Assembly (NCBI GenBank): GCA_030762175.1
Contig: CM060843.1
Coordinates: 28,044,501-28,108,500 of the forward strand
Direction of reading: 5' to 3'
Length of the DNA: 64,000 nt
Source of the DNA: Metallyticus violacea
Lineage: Eukaryota > Arthropoda > Insecta > Mantodea > Metallyticidae
The translations under genes were made by a program, and so were the position numbers. The notes below the pieces were generated by a model, which saw only the letters and a program-made list of their open reading frames with translations, was not told the origin of the DNA and did not search any database. Each line of letters starts with the position of its first letter. Position 1 is the first letter of the stretch. Shown piece after piece: positions 57,367 to 64,000 of this stretch.

Positions 57367-58143
57367 TTAAAATAAACGTATTGTCAACATGAATAGAGTA
57401 TTTTGGGTTAAGATCTTCTTTACAAAAGAAAAAACTCCACCAGCTTTTAATTCCTCCGTTTTATACTGTGAATTATTTCTGTAAACAAAGAACAAGAAAT
57501 AGCTCAATATAATGTATGATATAGAGCTTTCTCCCATTTTCCAGTTATGCTGCCAGCAATTATAATCTGGACGTAATTGCATGCAATCGCATGAAGAATC
57601 ATGAAATATACAACTATCCACTTTTATTTCATTCAAAGAAAGAATGAAATTCTTCTCTAGATCAGAATTTTCATAATGTCTAAATTTGTCTAAATCAATT
57701 CTGGAAGATGTTTCTCGTTTTTGAGACAGGGGACTGGGCAAATTATGTCGCAAAGCATTTTACATGTAATATTGTCGAACTGTAGCGATATGTTCCACGA
57801 ATCATCCTGCTGGGCAATACAACAGCATGTTTGAAACATAAATCATACTTTTAGTGGTATCATTTTTAATGTTCCACTTATGTTGATACTTTTTACTGTC
57901 TTCACCTTTTAATTTTCCCATTTCAAGTTGGCGGTCATCACTCTTCTGCTGTGTTGACAGCTTTATTACTGTCTTGCTGCTGTAAAGATGCGTGCACATA
58001 AGCAAACTGTATAATGTTTCCCGCACAATTAGTCTTTTTTTTTTTTTTTGTGCCAGACAGAATCGAATTTGACCTTTGGTGTTGGCTTTTAACTGTGGTC
58101 TGCACACCAAGCGGCACAAATAGAAATAGAAGCCTGAAAACAT
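57367..58143 (-). pseudogene. Possible gustatory/odorant receptor pseudogene
   Basis: The minus-strand frames 58143-57802 and 57753-57367 are separated by stops and a short gap. The first begins MFSGFYFYLCRLVCRPQLK and contains LYSLLMCTHLYSSKTVIKLS; a typical insect chemoreceptor starts with an aromatic-rich segment and then transmembrane helix 1. The second contains DKFRHYENSDLEKNF and CDCMQLRPDYNC, followed by a hydrophobic SYIILSYFLFF. In intact receptors the last block reads like C-G-L-F-x-L-D-Y ... T-Y-I-I-x-L-x-Q-F. The match is by pattern and length, with several motif residues absent, so this is tentative. A Lys run encoded by an A-run marks internal damage. Confidence 0.3.
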
Positions 58144-60455
58144 TTTCCTGTTGTTTGGGGCCGTTTTATGGAAATTAAGCTGGTAGCAGTCCGCTCGCGG
58201 GAAGAGGAGTCGTGGATTAATTGTGTTTCTTTGAGTTCTGGGTTGGATGCCCCTTGTATCGGGATCAGGAACCTTTACCTCAGGGAACTTCTGGAATTTT
58301 GTGACTCGTGTGAGTCAGAGGGAAGGGAAGGAAATCTATAAAGTTACACGGAAACACTGGAGTTCTTATCTAACGTCATTTATTTACACTTAACAGAATA
58401 CTGGATTGTTCGCGTAAGCTTGGAAATGTGTCGAACTGACTGACTATTGTTCTTCTCCTACCGACTTCGTTCACTTTGATTTTGATTGTCTATTCTTTTG
58501 CCCGCTTATTTAAATTGACTCTTACAGTTCCGTTCTCCGACTATCCAACCTTTAACTCTTAGCCTCGAATCCCGGACCGCTAACTTTTCACTGCTGTCGA
58601 CGTCCAGCTGCTCTCTCTCTAAGTCTCACTGCTGTTGAAGTTCTGCTCTCTCTCTCCAAGTCCCTTCTGCTCTCTCTCTCTAGGTCTCTCTTGTTCTGTG
58701 TCCCTTACATTATATATCAGATGTCAAGTTTATTGTTTATTAGGAACCTCCCATCGTGAAAATTAAATCCGCGAAATTTATGGAGCTCAGTTCGATTCTA
58801 TCTGCGTTATTGGTCCTTCCTTAATATCTATAATTATGCAGGCTCGCTCCGATTCGTTCAATTTTGTAAGATTTCTATTGGTTGTGTGGGACCAATTTCT
58901 GGAAATACCTCTCACGTTATAATATTTCTAAGAACGGACATTCCTGCCCTAAATGTTGGGAAATTTTTATAATCCGACATATCCTTTCACTTTTCTGTCC
59001 TTTCAAATTTGCTCACAATGAAACCTCGGCCATAAATAAGGAACATCTATTTGTTTTGCAAAGTCATGTCAAAATCTGTCGACGTTTGAATGTTAATGTC
59101 ATGAGGGGATATAAACTTGAGCTGTCATCTGAGATTGACATTTGTTCCTTCTTCGAAAGAAATCCACCCGTAAAGTCATTAGTGCCTTTACCCTTAGTTA
59201 TTGAAAGAATATGTTTCTCTGCTTTTGTCTGCGTCTCGGTAAATGGTTTTCTTTAAACCCTCTGAAAAGAGAATTGCCTCTTTTCAGGACATAACCCTTT
59301 TCCCCAAGGTCAAAACTTTTACCATTTCCAAGCTTAACGACCCGAACCGTTTTCCATTCACATAAATACACAATGGACCTTTATTACTGTTTAGCACAGG
59401 TGCTGTCTAATGACTACAAACTGCATACATGTATCAGATGATCATATTTATGTTAATTATTACTAGCCTTAATTATAACAATGTTAGTTTAATCAAAGAC
59501 GGCCTTTAATTCCGGCTACATGTTGCTTTGTATGACATTTCTTTCTTCTACACTGGGCTTTTTATAGGTTTCTTAAAAAATGCATAGATCTTGAATAATT
59601 TTAGATAAATTAATGGCAATTTTTATTTTAACTTTATTCTTTAAACCACAATTTAAATACAAATATGATATTAAAATGGCAAATGTCAATTAGTATCTTG
59701 TTATAAGTATGTTAATTCTAAATTTAAAAAAAATCTTAAATAATCAAACGAATCTACGTTTAAGAAAAAGATAAATGTTATTGTAGTGTAAGGAAAACTA
59801 TATTTTTATCTAATGAAACAACTCTCGTGTGGAATAATTCAAAGCATTTTGATATGCAGAGTAAAACATCACACAGTAGGTAGTAATTGTGGTACCTTTT
59901 TTCTTCCATTTTTAATTTCTGATTCCTTGACTGTACGGAGTCTTGATGCTCTATTTTGTAGAATAAACACATAATTTGTATAAATGACATAAACTGTGAT
60001 ACAATATTTCACTACAGGCCTGAAAAATTATAAAACGAACATGAAAACACGAATTTTTCGTTCAGGTCGAGACATACACATTCTTACTAATTTCAAATTA
60101 TGTAAAGTAAATTTTCCAATAATATTTTATAATTACCTCCAGTATCATCTTCAATCTCAACATTGCATTCTCTTTCTAATCCAGAATCATTAAATAAAAT
60201 GTCGAGTATTTCTTTTTCCGTGAGGCTCTTTCTAATTGACGACATTTCTATTATAAGAGAAACATAGCTTCACAGAAAATGTAGTTACTCTTTCACAATT
60301 ATTAGATGCTGCAATCTAGTGAATTGCTATACTAATCAAAACGTCAACAGAGCACACGAAATGCGTGTAGAGCACATGTACGTCATATTTACGCAGCGAA
60401 AATTTAAATCTTACTGTCAGCTATCCCATCGTCAGACAAAAAAGTGTAGAGCAAC

Positions 60456-60457
<2 letters not shown>
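58144..60457. other. Noncoding stretch with a pyrimidine-rich tract
   Basis: Degenerate CTCTCT-rich duplications lie at 58606-58700. No protein domain was recognised in the frame at 58882-59256. Confidence 0.45.

Positions 60458-60510
<53 letters not shown>
60458..60510 (+). repeat. (ATT)n microsatellite at a SINE tail
   Basis: About 17 ATT units directly abutting the 3' end of the minus-strand family A SINE. Confidence 0.96.
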
Positions 60511-60790
60511 TGGCTTATTTAAGGGCGATCTTTTAACAATTCAGGTCATTAGCGTCCCGTTAAAACCAGGGCGTAAAACGGCCGATGAATTATGCTCGGA
60601 GGCCTGTCCTTTTAGACTTGAGTTTCTGTTACATGCCGTAAATCTACAACACCGGATCAACAACTTTACTTTCCTTACAAAGAAAGCCATACTTAGGGTT
60701 TTTTTCCGATCCTGGTCGGGTTTAGACCCGCGACCTTGAGTCTGCGAGACAAATGCAGTTAACAATAGACCACCAGGACCAACAGCAAGG
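60511..60790 (-). mobile_element. Family A SINE, old diverged copy
   Basis: Inverted family A from tail (GGCTTATTTAAGGGCGATCT, CAGGTCATTAGCGTCCCGTT) to head (GACCACCAGGACCA). It is clearly more diverged than the other copies, and its tail is (AAT)n rather than poly-A. Confidence 0.85.
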
Positions 60791-61945
60791 TTAGCGCGAA
60801 AGTTAATTGTTGCCAATCCAAGCACTATACATATTCTTGTTTAAGACTTGATTTCGGTCTCCTCTCTGAATAATACGAGCTACACTTTATTTGTTTATGC
60901 ATTTGAAACATTCAGATCCCTTTCAAGCACGTATCGGAATAAGGTACCGATTTCACCTCCAAACACTGAAACTTTTTTGGTTCTACCTATGTGACGAGCT
61001 GATTAAAACCAGCACAGTGCTAAAGAATGTTCAGAATATACCACAAAAAAGATTGATTAAAATAGAGAGCGTTTTATTTTCAACTTCCCCAAGATAGAAA
61101 TACCTTGCAGCCGACCCAGAATGCAATTTTTACAGGGAATAAAAAGTCCTGCCTTTCTTCCTTTAGTAGCGGTACGGAGAAAACCACGTTTGGTTTGGGC
61201 GTTCCCACAGCTACCGCCTATGTTCACAGCGCGATTTACTTAGCCAAAGGAAGTTGATTCATTAAAGAACAATTAATGCTGGCGAACACTTTATCTGTGT
61301 TAACCCTGCAGCCCTCAAAATGTATTATGATAATTGCGAAGCAAATCAGTGTGTTTTATACACGTAATTTTTGTAGAAATGCAGAAGTGATGAACCATGG
61401 CGGTTATTCAACCATCTGCTTCTGTTTAATTTCTTAAAAACTGCAATTATTGTTAAAAATTGTTTGATAATACACATATTTAAAGGTGCTTTTTTCCTGA
61501 ATGAAATGCATTTGCAAGAAACGCGCGCAAACAACATTTATTGACTTTTGCAATTTTAATACAAAAAAGGACAGAAAAAGTCTACACTATATGTGTGTGT
61601 AACAAAAAACTCTGTGCTGAGTGTACTGTAAATCTCGCCGCTATACTTCGGCAACGCCAATAAAATAGATGACTTTTGCTAATAAGAAGGCAAAAATAAA
61701 TTTCCGCTGTCAACTGTTGCTTTTGTTGCCATTATTACTGTTACTACACCAATATACATGAAACCCCATTTCATCAAATTATCTTTTAAGCCTCCAATTA
61801 GCGAACGCAAATAATGAAAGTTACCTTATATGGCAATACAATTAAAACTGGTTCTAAAATGTTTGTTACACTTTTCCAAAAGCCCAGATGAAGCATATTT
61901 AAAGTACATTTCACATGGCTGAGAGAAGTTCATAATACAACAATT
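60791..61945. other. Noncoding stretch
   Basis: No feature was recognised. Confidence 0.45.
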
Positions 61946-62700
61946 TGAATGTTTTAATTGTCCTTTTTAAAGCAGAATATGGTGAAAATCGTATTATGCC
62001 ATCAGAGAAAAGAAGATTTGGGAATGACTACAAAATGGGAACAATGTTTCATTACCTAGTGAAGAGCATTTACTCTACACATCAGACGTATGGGGAAGGT
62101 CGAAGCAACCGAAGTTGGAAAACCGCAAGTAAGATACCAGAAGTGGATCTTAGATTAGACAGATGCATACCAAACTACAACGCAATGGGGGGAAAATACT
62201 GACCAAAATATAAAAATAGATGCAGAAAAACGGCAGCAAAGTTTGAAATAAATACAAAACAAGAGTCAAGTAGCTTCTTTATCCTTAAAAAATACTTAAA
62301 AGAGATAGACGCCAAGAACGAAGGAAAGCGAACGAGAGTACTAGATCCGAAAAAGCTTGTCAACAGAAATCAAAAGGGGGTGGGAACTAAACGAGGACAT
62401 TTTCGACCAACTGCGCAAGACACAAATAAGATTCAACAAAATCGAGAAATCCTGAGAAACATGCAAGAGATTAAGTACACAGAAACTTCCAGAATACCTG
62501 AACATCAGAGGGCACAAACAAATTCAAATTGTTATACAAACATTCAAATCCGGAAACAAAACGTTAACCAACAGAAGTTGGGATAAAATACATAAAGCTG
62601 TGCAGAATTTCCTGAAGGGCGAAGAACCCACCAAAAGGACATCCTGAAAGAGAGAGGGACCGGAAATCTGCGAATGAGAGATATTTTAGAGAGAAATTTG
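61946..62700 (+). mobile_element. Unclassified transposon-like ORF, decayed
   Basis: The plus strand is A-rich and stays open over long stretches in alternating frames. Visible segments are KYLKEIDAKNEGKRTRVLDP (about 62290), then after a frame change WELNEDIFDQLRKTQIRFNK, LPEYLNIRGHKQIQIVIQTF and GNKTLTNRSWDKIHKAVQNF, then LKGEEPTKRTS. The basic, Gln/Asn-rich style resembles the accessory ORFs of retroelements. I do not recognise the family. Two frame changes and an in-frame stop show decay. Confidence 0.4.
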
Positions 62701-62886
62701 TAAATAATCATTATATAAATATTGTATTTCAATGCCGAAAGGCAGGAATTAAAAATACTATTATTAAAAATTCGTTAATACTTTAAGCGTCAGGGTGACC
62801 AACAAGAAGCCGGAGGTCCCACAAGTCCACTTAGCATACAAATATCATCTTAATATTCTTGAGGCTTATAAATATCCAGCTATAAC

Positions 62887-62995
62887 GTTCATAAGTTTCC
62901 GGCCTAGCCGATAAGGATCAACGCCTTCACAAAAACCTTATATGTTAAGTAAATAATTGCAGCTGTAACTTCCGCTCCTCCCCGCTGTGTTCATC
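62887..62995 (-). mobile_element. One end of the TIR element seen at 13.7 kb
   Basis: CATAAGTTTCCGGCCTAGCC, GATAAGGATCAACGCCTTCA, CAAAAACCTTATATGTTAAG, ATTGCAGCTGTAACTTCCGC matches, block by block, the inverted right end of the element at 13733-14032. The opposite end was not found, so the copy is truncated. Confidence 0.75.
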
Positions 62996-64000
62996 TGAAC
63001 TGAACCGAGTTGTGCCATTTCACAATAAATTAATAGTAGCAATAACGCAAAGTACTACTGGCTACTCATTCAACACAAAATCTGTTATATTTATAGACTG
63101 CTGCCCATAACACAAGTACTTCTCGTTCGTTTATTCCACGCAATGGTCATTTTTGGTTTTAATGAAGAAGGTGGTAAACTTCTATGGCTTTCATGAAGAA
63201 ACAAATGTAATATTGGACATTGATTTATCGCGATAATACTTGTAATCACATACTATAATAACATTACTTATAGGAACCTGCTTGCGACTTCGGTTATTTT
63301 GGAAGCACGAAGTGGTCTTTTGTTTTTTTACAAGCGGTCATTCATTATTTGAGAGAGGGTATAATACACATGAACAGCTTGGGGTTTGGAAACTGCCGAC
63401 AAATCTTCTTTTCATGTGATTAAGAAACTGGAAAACACCAAAGCATTGTTGGATGTTCACTAAGGTCGGCGCCCAAAATGATAAAAACAGCGGTGCAGGA
63501 GGTGAAAAATGGACTGAAAGCCTACCCATAAAAATGTTAAAAGTAAATGGGATCTACATAAGACGGGGTAGCGGTGTTATCATATTGTGCTTCTGTTATA
63601 CAAGAAATCTTTCGGCAAACAGAAGAGTTCAACAACTGCATTTAGTTCAAAATTACTAGACAGCACATGGTTCACTGAATAGTTTCATCCAAGTGGGCAT
63701 GTACAAGTATATTCCTAGGATAGGACAAAAACTGAAACTATTTCCAATAAATTTCTACCACATTTTGTCAATGTAACTACACTAAGAGGATTAAAAGAGA
63801 GAGAGAGAGAGGAACGCTTTTTTTTTTTAATATTTTTAATTTTGTGTATTATTATGTGTGAATTAATATAATTTCATTAATTTTTTAACATTAAATAATT
63901 TTCCAAATAGTTTGCAACAGTTTGCAAATATTTTTATGTATTCAGATATCATTGAAGAGATTCAATAACTGCTATTAGTTGCAATAATTTACCAACGCAC
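62996..64000. other. Noncoding stretch with a short (GA)n tract
   Basis: (GA)n of about eight units lies at 63795-63811. The short frames at 63338-63659 have no recognised domain. Confidence 0.45.

Noticed and set aside
1..64000. CRISPR array, bacterial operon or prophage
   Set aside because: No regularly spaced direct repeats, no Shine-Dalgarno-led gene runs; all features are eukaryotic.
1..64000. Endogenous viral element or LTR retrotransposon
   Set aside because: No paired long terminal repeats, primer-binding site or protease/integrase motifs were seen; the reverse-transcriptase fragments fit non-LTR LINEs.

Overview
The window looks like intron and intergenic DNA from a large, repeat-rich insect genome. 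It is AT-rich, has no operons or dense coding, and is crowded with tRNA-derived SINEs, decayed cut-and-paste transposons, LINE fragments and microsatellites. The repeat spectrum and low gene density suggest a polyneopteran, most likely a cockroach or a relative. That placement is inference, because no species-diagnostic gene is present.

One exon of a conserved cellular gene can be supported. It is a 114-bp, phase-0 exon of out at first (oaf) on the minus strand at 23091-23204, with an AG acceptor and a GTAAGT donor. Its flanking exons were not found, so much of the surrounding DNA may be oaf intron. A weak chemoreceptor-like pseudogene (57.4-58.1 kb, minus) and an unassigned ORF (3.2-3.6 kb, minus) are the only other non-transposon coding candidates.

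Layout. 0-10.7 kb: SINEs, microsatellites and two stretches that may be conserved noncoding DNA. 10.9-13.7 kb: a LINE fossil on the plus strand (gag-like ORF1 with zinc knuckles, then reverse transcriptase), interrupted by a SINE, a CT microsatellite and a short terminal-inverted-repeat (TIR) element. 13.7-23 kb: SINEs and the C-terminal end of another LINE on the minus strand. 23.1-23.2 kb: the oaf exon. 25.8-27.9 kb: a Harbinger-like element with a TA-flanked transposon nested inside it. 29.9-32.2 kb: a mariner fossil, a DDE transposase tail and a SINE. 33.6-36.8 kb: SINEs and a decayed DUF7869-like ORF split by a truncated SINE. 37.4-42.7 kb: a 163-bp tandem duplication, a piggyBac-like remnant, a reverse-transcriptase tail, a SINE and an element with TACAAGT-rich ends. 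44.6-55.1 kb: six or seven transposon fossils, two of them further copies of the element at 26.3 kb, a SINE-in-SINE nest and a perfect 50-bp inverted repeat. 55-64 kb: SINEs, the chemoreceptor-like remnant and an unclassified transposon-like ORF.

Two SINE families dominate. Family A has about 290 bp, a tRNA-like head and a body ending near 'GACGCTGATGACCTGA'. Family B has about 280 bp, a tRNA Leu/Ser-like A box and a tail ending near 'GGGCGTTAAACACTA'. Many copies have intact target-site duplications, so this locus has been bombarded repeatedly. Almost all the DNA transposons are internally deleted and would need a transposase from elsewhere. I identified no cooperating gene set and no clear new biological system. 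The most unusual structures are the template-switch-type hairpin at 53.7 kb and the repeated loss of the catalytic core from one transposon family.
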